Assembly (NCBI GenBank): GCA_015075185.1
Contig: JABTUW010000004.1
Location: 434,001 to 498,000, forward strand
Direction: 5' to 3'
Length of the DNA: 64,000 nucleotides
Origin: Anaerolineales bacterium
GTDB lineage: Bacteria; Chloroflexota; Anaerolineae; 4572-78; J111
Below the pieces are notes generated by a model. The model saw nothing but the letters and a program-made list of their open reading frames with translations, did no database searches and was not told the origin of the DNA. Below are positions 30,501-39,582 of this stretch, piece by piece. How positions within the stretch are numbered: the stretch's first letter is position 1; every line of letters starts with the position of its first letter. Made by a program: the position numbers and the translations under genes.

Positions 30501-32929
30501 GGCTTAACCTCCCCCCGGCCCGCCGGGGCGCTAAAGGCTTGCCATTTTTCCGCCAGTGCCGCCAAACGAGCCTCAACTCGCTGGTTGATACTTCCTTCCG
30601 GGAAGTGGCCGGCCTCATCCCGTTCACCCGCCGGCAGGCCGGTCAGGATTTCGATACCCTGGTCAATAGTCTCCACCGGATAGACGTAAAATTGTCCAGC
30701 AGCAGTGGCCTCGACCACATCCTGGCGCAGCATCAAGTGTTTCACGTTGGAGGCCGGAATCAACACCCCCTGTTCCCCGGTTAAGCCCCTCGCCCGGCAG
30801 ACATCGAAGAAGCCCTCGATTTTCTCGTTGACCCCACCAATGGCCTGTACCTGGCCGTGCTGATTGACCGACCCGGTCACAGCCAGCGCTTGTTTGATGG
30901 GCGTTTCTGCCAGAGCCGACAGCAGCGCATACAATTCAGCGGATGAGGCGCTGTCGCCCTCGACCCCGCTGTAGGATTGTTCAAAAACCAGGCTGGCCGA
31001 CAGGGACAGCGGCCGCTCCTGCCCAAACCGCGCCCCCAAAAAACCGGCCAGAATCAAGACCCCTTTGGAATGAATCGGGCCGCCGAGTTCGACCTCGCGC
31101 TCAATATCCACCACCTCACCTTTGCCCAGGCGAATGCGGGCTGTAATCCGGCTGGGGCGACCAAAGGCAAAATTACCCAGCATCAGTACTGACAGCCCGT
31201 TGATCTGCCCAACTTTTTCGCCCTGCGTATCAATTAGAATAGTACCGCGCTCAATTTCCTCTTGCATCCGGCCGCGCATGCGGTCCGCCCGCTGAACTTG
31301 GGCATCTATGGCCCGCTGCACAGCGGCGGCGCTGACCACTTCATCGCCGGCCTGCCCGGCCCAGTAATCGGCCTCGCGCAGCAAGTTGGCAATGCTCTGC
31401 ATGCGGGTTGAGAGCTTTTTCGTGTCGCCGATAAGCCGGGCGCTGTGCTCAATCGTCCGAGCCACCGCCGCCCGGTCAAAATGGCGCAGCCCTTCTTTAC
31501 GGGCCAGAGTTGCTACCAAGCGGGCGTAGAGCAGGTTGTTTTCCGGGCTGCGGTCCATTTCATCCTCAAAGTCTACCTCAACCTTGAAGAGTTCGCCGAA
31601 ATCAGGATCGTATTCGTACAGCAGATAGTAAAGCATTCGCTCGCCCAGTAACACCACCTTGACCTCCAACGGGATGGGTTCCGGCTCCAAAGATACGGTG
31701 CTGACCAGGCCAAACATCTGCCCCGGCGACTCGATGCGAATCTCGTGGGATTGCAGGACCCGTTTGAGTTGTTCCCAGGCCAGCGGCTGCTGCAACACTT
31801 TGCGAGCATCCAGAATCAGGTAACCCCCATTAGCTCGATGCAAGGCCCCCGGTTTGATCAGGTTGAAATCGGTCATCAACGCGCCCGTCTGGGTGGCCAT
31901 GTGCTCAACCTGGCCGATTAGATTTTGATAAGTGGGATAATCCTCATAAATGACCCGGGCGCCCTGGGCGGCGCTGTGGTCTACCAGAACGTTAACCTGG
32001 TAGCGGCGCAAGGGTGGCAGCCCCAGCAGCGACCGGGGCAGCGGCGAACCGGCAAAGGGGACAGGCGTGGGTTCTTCCGGGTTGCGGAAATCGTCTACGT
32101 TATCAATCACATCCTGCTGCACGGCATTGAGATACTGCACAATCTCCTCAAGCGCAGCATATTTCTGGCGCAACTCGTCCATGAGGTGGCCCACAACAAA
32201 GAGGGCCATCTCGCGGTCGAGCGCCTTGAGCCGGTCGCGCAATTCTTTTTCCCAGCGGGGCAATTCCTGAATGGTCGCTAAAAGTTGATCTTGCAGGACG
32301 GAGATGTCGGCCTGCACCTGGTCTTGCTCGGCCTGGGGCAGACTTTGATACTGCTCCGGGCTAATGACCTGTCCTTCATGCTTGGGAGCAAAGGCCAGCC
32401 CCGCTGGCGTGCGAATCAGAGCAATATCACGCTTTTGGGCTGCTTGCTTCAGTTCCTCAAAAACCTTCTCTTCGCGCTCCTTGAACTCCTCTTCGATGAC
32501 CTGCCGCCGCGTCCGGTAATCCTCGCTTTCAAAGACAGCCGGAATGGCTGTTCGCAGTTCCTCGACCAATTGGGCCATATCCTGGCGCAGGGTCACGCCG
32601 AGGCCGGGGGGCAGCTTCAGATAATGCGGGCGATGGGGTTGTTCAAAGTTGTTGACATAGCACCAGTCGGCGGGAGCGGTTTCAGTGGCTGCCTTTTGCT
32701 CTAGAAATTGGCGAATAGCGGAATATTTTCCGGCCCCCTGCGGCCCCAGCGCGTAGAGGTTATACCCGTCCCGGCGAATACCAATGCCAAAGCGCACCGC
32801 TTCGACGGCGCGGGCCTGTCCAATGATTTCGGTCAGATCATCCAATTCTGCCGTCGTCGCAAAAGCGAACTGGTTAAGGTCACAGCGCCGGCAGAGTGCT
32901 TCCGGGATCAAAGGCTGAACAGTGTCCAT
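30497..32929 (-). CDS. LonB/LonC-like ATP-dependent protease
   Basis: An 810 aa cytoplasmic protease of the archaeal-like Lon group with an AAA_32 N-terminal region. Walker A is seen as 'LGPQGAGKYSAIRQFL' near residue 60, with the unusual Tyr after Lys instead of Ser/Thr, and a long helical insertion follows (about 130-290). The Lon proteolytic domain (about 590-785) has the Ser-Lys dyad at about Ser660 ('GDSASSAEL') and Lys703 ('GGVNEKIEGFF'), 43 residues apart as in classical Lon. It degrades damaged or regulatory proteins. It lies in an operon USP-Lon-USP, suggesting general stress control. Confidence 0.9.
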   Translation of the reverse strand: MDTVQPLIPEALCRRCDLNQFAFATTAELDDLTEIIGQARAVEAVRFGIGIRRDGYNLYALGPQGAGKYSAIRQFLEQKAATETAPADWCYVNNFEQPHRPHYLKLPPGLGVTLRQDMAQLVEELRTAIPAVFESEDYRTRRQVIEEEFKEREEKVFEELKQAAQKRDIALIRTPAGLAFAPKHEGQVISPEQYQSLPQAEQDQVQADISVLQDQLLATIQELPRWEKELRDRLKALDREMALFVVGHLMDELRQKYAALEEIVQYLNAVQQDVIDNVDDFRNPEEPTPVPFAGSPLPRSLLGLPPLRRYQVNVLVDHSAAQGARVIYEDYPTYQNLIGQVEHMATQTGALMTDFNLIKPGALHRANGGYLILDARKVLQQPLAWEQLKRVLQSHEIRIESPGQMFGLVSTVSLEPEPIPLEVKVVLLGERMLYYLLYEYDPDFGELFKVEVDFEDEMDRSPENNLLYARLVATLARKEGLRHFDRAAVARTIEHSARLIGDTKKLSTRMQSIANLLREADYWAGQAGDEVVSAAAVQRAIDAQVQRADRMRGRMQEEIERGTILIDTQGEKVGQINGLSVLMLGNFAFGRPSRITARIRLGKGEVVDIEREVELGGPIHSKGVLILAGFLGARFGQERPLSLSASLVFEQSYSGVEGDSASSAELYALLSALAETPIKQALAVTGSVNQHGQVQAIGGVNEKIEGFFDVCRARGLTGEQGVLIPASNVKHLMLRQDVVEATAAGQFYVYPVETIDQGIEILTGLPAGERDEAGHFPEGSINQRVEARLAALAEKWQAFSAPAGRGEVKP

Positions 32930-32970
32930 CGTTCAAACCTCCTCACTTAACCATAGATGATGTAGAGAGG

Positions 32971-33420
32971 CTAATCGTTACCCTCTGAGCGAACCAGGAG
33001 CAAAGGCCGGTCCACCCGATGCAAGATACCGGCGGCCACACTCCCGTAGAAGACCCGGGCCAGGCCGGTCCGGCCATGGCTGGCCAGGGCAATTAGGTCC
33101 GCATTTTCGCGTTCGGCTGCATTTATAATCTCAGTTACAACCGGTCCCTGAGCAATATGTGTTTTAACTTCAATCCCTTTTTGACGTAATTTTCCCTGGA
33201 GCGCCAGCAGATAACTCTCGGCAGTTTTGAGGTGCTGCTCGTGTTCTACCAGGTCCGGCACCGCATAAGTACCGTCAATGAGGAGCGGTCTTGGCTCGAT
33301 GACTTGCAGCAGAACAACCTGGGCTTGATAACACTGGGCCAAATCCTCAACATGAGGCATGATCGCCTCGGCTCGCTTCGAGCCATCCAGGGGAACTAAA
33401 ATTTTTTGATACATTGCCAT
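32971..33420 (-). CDS. Universal stress protein, single domain
   Basis: A 149 aa UspA-type protein with 'MAMYQKILVPLDGSKRAEA' at the start, 'LIALASHGRTGLARVFYGSV' containing the ATP-binding G-x2-G-x9-G loop pattern, and 'RPLLLVRSEGND' at the end. It is first in the USP-Lon-USP operon and is preceded by GAGGAGG and a 260-base leader with a terminator-like hairpin. Start is ATG 33420 or ATG 33414. Confidence 0.93.
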   Translation of the reverse strand: MAMYQKILVPLDGSKRAEAIMPHVEDLAQCYQAQVVLLQVIEPRPLLIDGTYAVPDLVEHEQHLKTAESYLLALQGKLRQKGIEVKTHIAQGPVVTEIINAAERENADLIALASHGRTGLARVFYGSVAAGILHRVDRPLLLVRSEGND

Positions 33421-33527
33421 TGAAGTAACCTCCTCTAAGAATAGTGGACGATAGATAGTAGACGGGAAATGGTACCCTCCTGACCCTTCGGGGTTGAGAC
33501 CTTGTTACCCTGCTACTTATCATGCCT

Positions 33528-33570
33528 AAAACAAAAATCTCCCCAAATGCGCTTGGCATCGGAGGAGATT
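33528..33570 (-). terminator. Terminator-like hairpin in the leader of the USP-Lon operon (possible attenuator)
   Basis: On the - strand arms AATCTCC (33570-33564) and GGAGATT (33542-33536), with an inner ATGC/GCAT helix, are followed by TTTTTGTTTT. An upstream GATTGA (33593-33588) can pair with TCAATC (33572-33567), which overlaps the 5' arm of the terminator, so the two folds exclude each other. The leader before it also has CGTGC/GCACG and GCTTATC/GATAAGC hairpins. It does not match any riboswitch class I know. Confidence 0.55.
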
Positions 33571-33688
33571 GACAGCCGCCCAAGTAATCAATCTTTGGCT
33601 TATCGAGTTGACCAGGGATAAGCTTGGCCTCGTGCATCAGCGCACGGTGATGACATTTGCAATCCTATTTACTTAATCCCCTACCGTT

Positions 33689-33717
33689 ATTATACTACAC
33701 TTGGCCGGGTAAATCAA
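33689..33717 (-). promoter_or_regulatory. Sigma-70-type promoter of the USP-Lon-USP operon
   Basis: On the - strand TTGATT (33717-33712), 17 bp, TATAAT (33694-33689). The -35 lies inside the last codons of the upstream MFS gene. Initiation near 33682 gives a leader of about 260 bases before the USP start codon at 33420. Confidence 0.7.
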
Positions 33718-35002
33718 TCCGTTTTTGGCCGCGATTACCCAGCCAAAAGATGAAAGCGGCCAGGAAAAAGGTGGACGCTGAAAAAAAGAAGACGACGTGC
33801 CCGTCGGTCTGATCCCACAAATAACCGGCCACAACCGAGCCAAGACTCCACCCCAGCCCGCTTTGAGCCGCCCCCACCAGCGCCTGGGCCGTGGCGTTCA
33901 GGCCCGGCGGAGCGGCTTCACTGGCATAGCCGACTGCCGCTACCCAGAAAAAGCCAAAGCAAAGACCCATCCCTGGGAGAACGGTAATGATGAGCCAGGG
34001 TGTGGAGGCCAGCGCAACCAGCGTCCAGACGAGCGCAAAACCCAGCAGGCCGATGACAATCAGCCGCTTATGGCTGTAGTGAGCTAACCAGCTCGCTCCA
34101 AAGTACATCAAAACAACTTCAGGCAGGGAATTGGCCGTCCAGGCTAAGCCTACCTGGGCTTCGGTGCCGCCGAGCGCCAAAATGTGCAGGCCCAAAAAGC
34201 CGATATAAGCCGAAATTCCCATGCCAAGCAGGGTCATGGCGATCAAAAAGCTCAAATATCCTCCCTGGCCTATCAAAGTCCGCAGCCCCTCCAGCAACCC
34301 GACTCTGTGCGGGGCGCTGCTAATCGGCAGCAAAAAACTCAGGCCAGCACAGGCTAGCCCCAGCAAGCTTCCGTGCAGCCAAAATATTAAGCTCAACTTG
34401 GCGGGCGTTAACAGTTGGCCCAGGACGAATGTGGCCAGGACAAAGCCGACTGTGCCCCACAGCCGCTGCTGGCCGTAGCTGCTCCGGGTGCGTTTGGCCA
34501 TATCCATCACCGCACTATCCACAATCGAACCGATAGGGGTGCGAAAAAACGATAGCGCCGTGACCAGGGCCATGAGCGGCCAAAAGCTGCTCACGCCCAG
34601 GAAAAGGAGGGTAATCAATCCGGCCACAAAAGCGCACAGGGCCAGAACCAGGCGATGAATCTGCCAGCGGTCGGCTACAGCTCCCCAAAAAGGATTGGCG
34701 GCGAGGGCAATGAACGGGGCAATGCTGCCCAGCCAGCCAATCTCGACGCCGCTCAGTCCTTTCCCTTGCAGGTAGATATTAAAAAATGGCACCAGGGAGC
34801 CAATTGCCCCAAAAAAGAGCAAATAGTAGATTTTGGCAACAAACAACCCCCATTTGACGGAATCCGTGGCAATGTTGGGGGTCAGCACCGTCGCTGGGCG
34901 TGGTTGGCGATAAATAGACGGGTCCTCTTTTCCAAGTAAGTAGATTTTAGAGTCCAAAATGTGCTTGAGACTCCTTTTCAACAAAGGCTGACAATAGCAC
35001 AA
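33695..35002 (-). CDS. MFS transporter (MFS_1_like / nucleoside-permease-like)
   Basis: Polytopic inner-membrane protein, up to 435 aa, with about 12 hydrophobic segments. The family signature is visible: 'YYLLFFGAIGSLVPFFNIYL' then 'SGVEIGWLGSIAPFIALAAN' and 'FWGAVADRW' in the first half, and 'GTEAQVGLAWTANSLPEVVL' in the second. This LacY/PPP-like group includes sugar and phenylpropionate permeases; the substrate is unknown. The true start is uncertain: the first ~50 residues are hydrophilic and not typical, so translation may begin at an internal GTG or TTG. It is divergent from the CYTH gene. Confidence 0.82.
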   Translation of the reverse strand: MCYCQPLLKRSLKHILDSKIYLLGKEDPSIYRQPRPATVLTPNIATDSVKWGLFVAKIYYLLFFGAIGSLVPFFNIYLQGKGLSGVEIGWLGSIAPFIALAANPFWGAVADRWQIHRLVLALCAFVAGLITLLFLGVSSFWPLMALVTALSFFRTPIGSIVDSAVMDMAKRTRSSYGQQRLWGTVGFVLATFVLGQLLTPAKLSLIFWLHGSLLGLACAGLSFLLPISSAPHRVGLLEGLRTLIGQGGYLSFLIAMTLLGMGISAYIGFLGLHILALGGTEAQVGLAWTANSLPEVVLMYFGASWLAHYSHKRLIVIGLLGFALVWTLVALASTPWLIITVLPGMGLCFGFFWVAAVGYASEAAPPGLNATAQALVGAAQSGLGWSLGSVVAGYLWDQTDGHVVFFFSASTFFLAAFIFWLGNRGQKRIDLPGQV

Positions 35003-35024
35003 AAGGTCAGAGGGAGCAATTTGA

Positions 35025-35052
35025 TTGACAACCCTCTGAATTCTCCTATACT
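35025..35052 (+). promoter_or_regulatory. Sigma-70-type promoter of the CYTH gene
   Basis: TTGACA (35025-35030), 16 bp, TATACT (35047-35052), followed at once by GTAGGAGAACGAGG and the start codon at 35073, so the leader is about 15 bases. Confidence 0.7.
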
Positions 35053-35072
35053 AACGGTAGGAGAACGAGGTA

Positions 35073-35675
35073 ATGGCCTTTGAAGTCGAACTAAAAGCCT
35101 GGTTGCGCCAGCCTGACATGATCGAAGCAAAAGCGGTGCAGTTGGGCGCTTTTAAAGGGGAGGCCCTCAAGGAAGACATCTACTTCCGGCGGCGTGGTGA
35201 GCAGAGCGCCGTGCCCGCCGACCGTTTCCGGCTGCGGCGAGAGGGGGGCCAGGCTGTTGTCAATTTTAAGCAGGAGGCCATCGCCACAGGTGTTGAAGTC
35301 AATGAAGAGGTCGAATTTGGGGTGGACGATACCCACGCCTTTTTCCAATTTGCCAACCGTTTTGGCTTCGAGCCGTTTGTGGTCAAGCGCAAAAAATCGC
35401 GGGTCTACCGCATCGAGCGGGCCAACGTAGAACTGAACGAGGTGGAACACCTCGGCCACTTTATTGAAATCGAAATTCTGTGCGACGACGAGGCCCTGGT
35501 CCCGGCTGCCCGCACCGAGATTGCCCGGCTGTATCACCACCTCGGCCTCCCCCCGGCCGACCTGGAGCCGCGCCGTTACATCGAGTTGATCCAGGCCGCT
35601 CACCCGGTGCAGTACCGCTTTGTCAATGATCCAACAATGGATTGGCCGTTTATGGAAGCTTCGCTACAGGCGTGA
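35073..35675 (+). CDS. CYTH-domain protein (class IV adenylate cyclase/triphosphatase-like)
   Basis: A 200 aa protein with the tunnel-fold CYTH signature: the opening E-x-E-x-K 'FEVELKAWL', basic 'YFRRRGEQSA' and 'DRFRLRREGGQAVVNFKQEA', 'KRKKSRVYRIERANVELNEV' and 'HFIEIEI'. Such proteins bind triphosphates with divalent metal; functions include class IV adenylate cyclase, thiamine triphosphatase and inorganic triphosphatase. Sequence alone does not separate these. It is probably transcribed alone from the promoter at 35025. Confidence 0.85.
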   Translation: MAFEVELKAWLRQPDMIEAKAVQLGAFKGEALKEDIYFRRRGEQSAVPADRFRLRREGGQAVVNFKQEAIATGVEVNEEVEFGVDDTHAFFQFANRFGFEPFVVKRKKSRVYRIERANVELNEVEHLGHFIEIEILCDDEALVPAARTEIARLYHHLGLPPADLEPRRYIELIQAAHPVQYRFVNDPTMDWPFMEASLQA

Positions 35676-35692
35676 AAAGAATGATTCTGCAT

Positions 35693-35720
35693 TTGTATCT
35701 AATTTTTGAATCGCTATAAT
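35693..35720 (+). promoter_or_regulatory. Sigma-70-type promoter of the LuxR/MalT-like gene
   Basis: TTGTAT (35693-35698), 16 bp, TATAAT (35715-35720). The leader to ATG 35849 is about 120 bases. Confidence 0.55.
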
Positions 35721-35848
35721 GTCCACAAGTTGACTTTAGTGCTCACCAAACCAACATTGGCCACTGTGGTTTGCCGTGAGTTCCAGCCAACGATACGCAG
35801 CTACCGGGTATATTAGGGTACAGCACGATCGTTTGAGGGGGGGATCGT

Positions 35849-38689
35849 ATGGCTGATACCGTTTCAACAATCGATCACTCCACTAATCTGGTCGCCGGCT
35901 CGCTCCTGAGTACCAAATTGTTCATCCCCCAGGCGCGACAACTGCAGGATATACTGCCACGTCCCCGCCTGGTCGAACGGCTGAAGACGGGGTTATCGCG
36001 TAAGTTAACCCTTATCTCCACCCCGGTTGGCTTTGGCAAAACCACCCTTTTAACCGAGTGGATTCCTCAAAGTGAACGCTGTGTCTCCTGGGTCTCCCTG
36101 GACGAAAACGATAATGACCTGACCCGTTTTTTGACCTACTTCATCGCGGCGCTCCAGATGCTCAAGTCTGATTTTGGCCAGACCCTTCTGGTGACGCTTC
36201 AATCCCCGCAACCACCCGCTATCGAAAGTCTGATTACAGCCCTGGTTAACGAGATAATTCGGACTCTGGATAAATTTGCCCTGGTTTTGGACGATTATCA
36301 CCTGATCCACCTGCCGGCTATTCATGCGGCTGTCGCCTTTTTGTTGAGCAACTTACCCCCCAACATGCACCTGATCATTACCAGCAGGGCCGACCCGTCG
36401 CTGCCCCTGGCCCGGCTGCGGGTGCGCGGTCAATTGACCGAACTGCGGGCGGCCGACCTGCGCTTCACTCCCAATGAAGCCGCTGCCTTTCTGAATGAGA
36501 TCATGGGCTTGAGCCTCTCGACCGAGGATATTACGGTCCTGGAAACACACACCGAAGGTTGGATTGCCGGGCTGCAACTGGCCGCACTCTCGATGCAGGG
36601 TCGGCATGATCTGACCCGCTTCATTCAAACCTTCACCGGCAGCCATATTTATGTTGTTGACTACCTGACCGAAGAAGTGCTGCAACGCCAGCCGGAAAGT
36701 ATGCAAACCTTCTTGCTGCAAACCTCCATCCTGGAACGGTTGAGTGGTTCCTTGTGTAACGCCATCACCGAGGAGAGTGATGGACAGGCGATGCTAGAGC
36801 AATTACAACAGCATAACTTGTTCATTATTCCACTGGACGACGAGCGCCACTGGTATCGCTATCATCACCTGTTTTCGGAACTGTTACGTGCTCGCCTGGC
36901 GCGGACCCACCCGGACTGCGTGCCGGAACTCCATCGTCGGGCCAGTTCATGGTACGAGCACAACGGACTGATGGCCGAAGCCGTGCAGCATGCGCTGGCG
37001 GCTGGCGACGGTACTCTCGCGGCCCGGTTGATCGAACCGCTGGCACGTCCGATGCAACTGCGCGGCGAGATGATGACCGTGATGGGCTGGCTCGCCGCGC
37101 TGCCAGAGGATGAGTTGCGGGCGCGCCCCCGTCTCGGCCTGATCTATGCTTGGGGGTTGGCCACTACCGGCCAGTTGTTGGTGGCGGAGCGCTGGCTGCA
37201 GAACATGGAGCACGACCTCACCGCTTTTGGTGACCGCGACAACCTGCTCGGGGAGGTGACAGTTATTCTGGCGCGGATCGCGCTCATCCAGGGCGAGTTT
37301 CCGCGCGCGATCGAGTTGGCGCGCCAGGCACTCGCTTCACTGGCCGAAGATCAGTTGTCGCTACGTGCCCTGAACTATGTGTCCCTCGGCTCTGCCTGCA
37401 TTGGATTTGGCGATTTGGATACAGCCAGCCAGAGCTTCGCCCAGGCTATCGGCCTCTACCAGGCCATCGGCCAGCCGGTCCAGGCGCTGCTGCCACTGCG
37501 CCAGTTGGCCAGGGTGCAGCTCCAACAAGGCCACCTGAACCAACTGGACCAGGCTATTCAGGAAGCGCTGCGGCTTGCGGCTGAGTGGGGGAAATCCTCA
37601 CCGTTGATGGGCTATACCTATATGAGCCTGGGTGAGCTGTGGTATGAGCGTAATGACCTGACGGCTGCCAGCCGCTACTTCATCGATGGTCTGGCGCTGG
37701 TCGAACTGGGTGGCACCAGGGAGGTTCTGAACTTGATGAATCTGGTGGATGCTCACCTGGGGCTGGCACGGCTCAAGCAAACCCATGGTGACCTGCAGAG
37801 TGCGCTGGACCTGATTCGGCGGATCGAGCCAATCTGGGGGCAGCTGGCGCATGTGATCCAACAGCGCAGCAGTGCGCAGAGTGTAGCGCCGAGCGAGCGG
37901 CAGGTTGAGCCGGGCAGATCTCGGCCCGGGGTGAGCCAGATATATCTTGACCTGATCGCGGCCTGCCAAGTGCGGCTCTGGCTGAGCCAGGGCGACCTCG
38001 ACGCAGCCACCCAGTGGGCGCAGAACAGGGAATGGAGCCTGGAAGGCGAGATCATGTTCGTTGAGGAGATTAGGCACATCACGCTGGTGCGAGTGCTAAT
38101 CGCCCAAGGCGAGCACGAGCGCGCTCTCGCACTCCTGGCACGACTCCTGGACGCTACAGAAGCCATGGGGCGCATGGGGCGAGTCATCGAGCTATTGGCG
38201 CTCCAGGCGCTGGCGTTGCACGCGCAAGGGCGGGAATCCGAGGCGCTGATCCGATTGGAGCGCGCCCTGGTACTTGCTGAACCGGAGGGCTACATCCGGA
38301 CCTTTGTGGACGAGGGGCCGCCGATGGCGGCACTGCTCCGCGAGGCCCACACCCGCGGCATCATGCCAGCTTACGTTGCTAAGCTCCTGGCCGCTTTTCC
38401 GACGGATGAAAGTGGAACGCTGCGCGTGAAGTATGAAGAACATTCGGCACCTCTTCATCTTTCATCTCGTTTTGCGATCCCTCAGCCTTTGGTAGAGCCG
38501 TTGAGCAAACGCGAACTGGAAATCCTCTCTCTGATTGCCCAGGGCTTAACAAATTTTGAAATTGCGCAACAGATTTTCATCTCGGCTCAGACGGTCAAGG
38601 TCCATACCCGCAACATCTACGGCAAGCTTGGCGTTAATTGCCGGCGGCAGGCCGTCAGCAAAGCCAGGACCTTGGGCCTGTTGACCTGA
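35849..38689 (+). CDS. LuxR-family, MalT-like ATP-dependent transcriptional activator
   Basis: A 946 aa STAND-type regulator. The NTPase module starts near residue 50 with the P-loop 'ISTPVGFGKTTLLTEWIPQ', Walker B 'ALVLDDYHLIH' near residue 145, and 'HLIITSRADPSLPLARLRVR'. A TPR-like superhelical sensor follows (about 390-860), then a LuxR helix-turn-helix at about 884-945 ('LSKRELEILSLIAQGLTNFE', 'IAQQIFISAQTVKVHTRNIY'). MalT relatives bind an inducer and ATP, oligomerise and activate nearby genes. It has its own promoter and a strong terminator, and lies directly before the DyP operon, so it is a good candidate for its regulator. GAGGGGGGG precedes the ATG. Confidence 0.93.
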   Translation: MADTVSTIDHSTNLVAGSLLSTKLFIPQARQLQDILPRPRLVERLKTGLSRKLTLISTPVGFGKTTLLTEWIPQSERCVSWVSLDENDNDLTRFLTYFIAALQMLKSDFGQTLLVTLQSPQPPAIESLITALVNEIIRTLDKFALVLDDYHLIHLPAIHAAVAFLLSNLPPNMHLIITSRADPSLPLARLRVRGQLTELRAADLRFTPNEAAAFLNEIMGLSLSTEDITVLETHTEGWIAGLQLAALSMQGRHDLTRFIQTFTGSHIYVVDYLTEEVLQRQPESMQTFLLQTSILERLSGSLCNAITEESDGQAMLEQLQQHNLFIIPLDDERHWYRYHHLFSELLRARLARTHPDCVPELHRRASSWYEHNGLMAEAVQHALAAGDGTLAARLIEPLARPMQLRGEMMTVMGWLAALPEDELRARPRLGLIYAWGLATTGQLLVAERWLQNMEHDLTAFGDRDNLLGEVTVILARIALIQGEFPRAIELARQALASLAEDQLSLRALNYVSLGSACIGFGDLDTASQSFAQAIGLYQAIGQPVQALLPLRQLARVQLQQGHLNQLDQAIQEALRLAAEWGKSSPLMGYTYMSLGELWYERNDLTAASRYFIDGLALVELGGTREVLNLMNLVDAHLGLARLKQTHGDLQSALDLIRRIEPIWGQLAHVIQQRSSAQSVAPSERQVEPGRSRPGVSQIYLDLIAACQVRLWLSQGDLDAATQWAQNREWSLEGEIMFVEEIRHITLVRVLIAQGEHERALALLARLLDATEAMGRMGRVIELLALQALALHAQGRESEALIRLERALVLAEPEGYIRTFVDEGPPMAALLREAHTRGIMPAYVAKLLAAFPTDESGTLRVKYEEHSAPLHLSSRFAIPQPLVEPLSKRELEILSLIAQGLTNFEIAQQIFISAQTVKVHTRNIYGKLGVNCRRQAVSKARTLGLLT

Positions 38690-38713
38690 TCTTAATAGCC
38701 GAGGAGGACTCTG

Positions 38714-38742
38714 AAGCCCACCAAACCGACGGTGGGCTTTTT
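38714..38742 (+). terminator. Intrinsic terminator of the LuxR gene
   Basis: Perfect arms AAGCCCACC and GGTGGGCTT around AAACCGAC, followed by TTTTT. It separates the regulator transcript from the DyP operon. Confidence 0.88.
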
Positions 38743-38784
38743 GTATTCTGCACAAATACCACCTTTTATACCCCGTCATGGGGG

Positions 38785-38814
38785 ATGACACTACCACCAT
38801 CAGTCGAATATACT
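38785..38814 (+). promoter_or_regulatory. Promoter of the DyP peroxidase operon
   Basis: ATGACA (38785-38790), 18 bp, TATACT (38809-38814). A small palindrome CCCC-GTCAT-GGGG lies just upstream (38771-38783) and may be a regulator site. Initiation near 38821 leaves about 60 bases before ATG 38884. Confidence 0.55.
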
Positions 38815-38883
38815 GCAACCATAAGTTCAATTAACAGTTGCAACCAAATCCAAAAAATATTGATTAAAAAAGGAGACTGTACG

Positions 38884-39513
38884 ATGCAAACCAATGTAAC
38901 TTTAAACAAAAAATCAGGCAAGGGCACGACCGACCGGGTGATCTCCGAGATGGCCACGTTCTTCACCGTCAAGCCGGGCCAAGCGGAGGAGCTTCGCCAA
39001 GCGTGTGAACGGTTCGCCGCTGTGGCCCTCCAGGCCGACCCGAAGGTCGTACAAAAGAGCGGTCTGCGCGACTCGCGGCATGTGCTCTTCGACAACGATC
39101 AGCGGCTCCTGTGGGCCACGACCTTTGAGACCGAATGGGACCCCTATATCGACGACGCTGTCCTGGTCATGGGTTTCAGGGCCTTTGTCGACTGGATGCA
39201 GTATACCGTCGAGGGGAGCAGCATTATCAAATCTATGCAGGACTCGGTCAGCGCAGGGGGGCTCAGCACAGCGAGTACCGGAGAAATCGAGCAATTCCTG
39301 TCCGCGAACACCAGCGATCTCAAGCGTATTCTGCAGTCGACCCAGGCGCCCGCAGTCGGGTATTGGAATATGCTCGCGGATCAGACGATCCCGCAGATCC
39401 GCAAAGCTCAGCGGGTGGAGCAAGCCTTCCAGCAGGTACTCGACAGTCCCGATGCCGCCCAGGCGCTCCAGCACCCGGCTCTGCAGCCCCTACTCGAACA
39501 GGCCGCCGACTGA
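38884..39513 (+). CDS. Unassigned small protein A of the DyP operon (probable dimeric alpha/beta-barrel), paralog of 39583-40146
   Basis: A 209 aa soluble protein. The first ~110 residues look like a ferredoxin-like dimeric alpha/beta-barrel half, the fold shared by ABM monooxygenases, chlorite dismutase and DyP peroxidases: 'MATFFTVKPGQAEELRQACE' (strand-helix), 'KSGLRDSRHVLFDNDQRLLW' and 'ATTFETEWDPYIDDAV'. The C-terminal part is helical and ends 'LQHPALQPLLEQAAD'. It is a tandem duplicate of the next gene, with about 20 extra residues in the middle ('IKSMQDSVSAGGLSTASTGE'). I cannot assign a function. The start at 38884 is chosen by GGAGAC upstream and by alignment with the paralog. Confidence 0.83.
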   Translation: MQTNVTLNKKSGKGTTDRVISEMATFFTVKPGQAEELRQACERFAAVALQADPKVVQKSGLRDSRHVLFDNDQRLLWATTFETEWDPYIDDAVLVMGFRAFVDWMQYTVEGSSIIKSMQDSVSAGGLSTASTGEIEQFLSANTSDLKRILQSTQAPAVGYWNMLADQTIPQIRKAQRVEQAFQQVLDSPDAAQALQHPALQPLLEQAAD

Positions 39514-39523
39514 TAATGAAAAC

Positions 39524-39552
39524 GGAGGCCAAAAGCTATGCTTTTGGCCTCC
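39524..39552. repeat. Perfect 13-bp hairpin after paralog A
   Basis: Arms GGAGGCCAAAAGC and GCTTTTGGCCTCC around TAT, no T-run. It lies between the stop of paralog A and the start of paralog B. It matches the hairpin at 40156-40186 with base-pair-preserving changes. Confidence 0.88.
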
Positions 39553-39582
39553 TGCAAAGCTATTTTCGAGGAGGAACAAATC

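Noticed and set aside
33528..33682. Known riboswitch (c-di-AMP ydaO, c-di-GMP, Mn yybP, fluoride, cobalamin, SAM, TPP)
   Set aside because: None of the signature core sequences I know for these classes is present. Only the attenuator-like layout is claimed.
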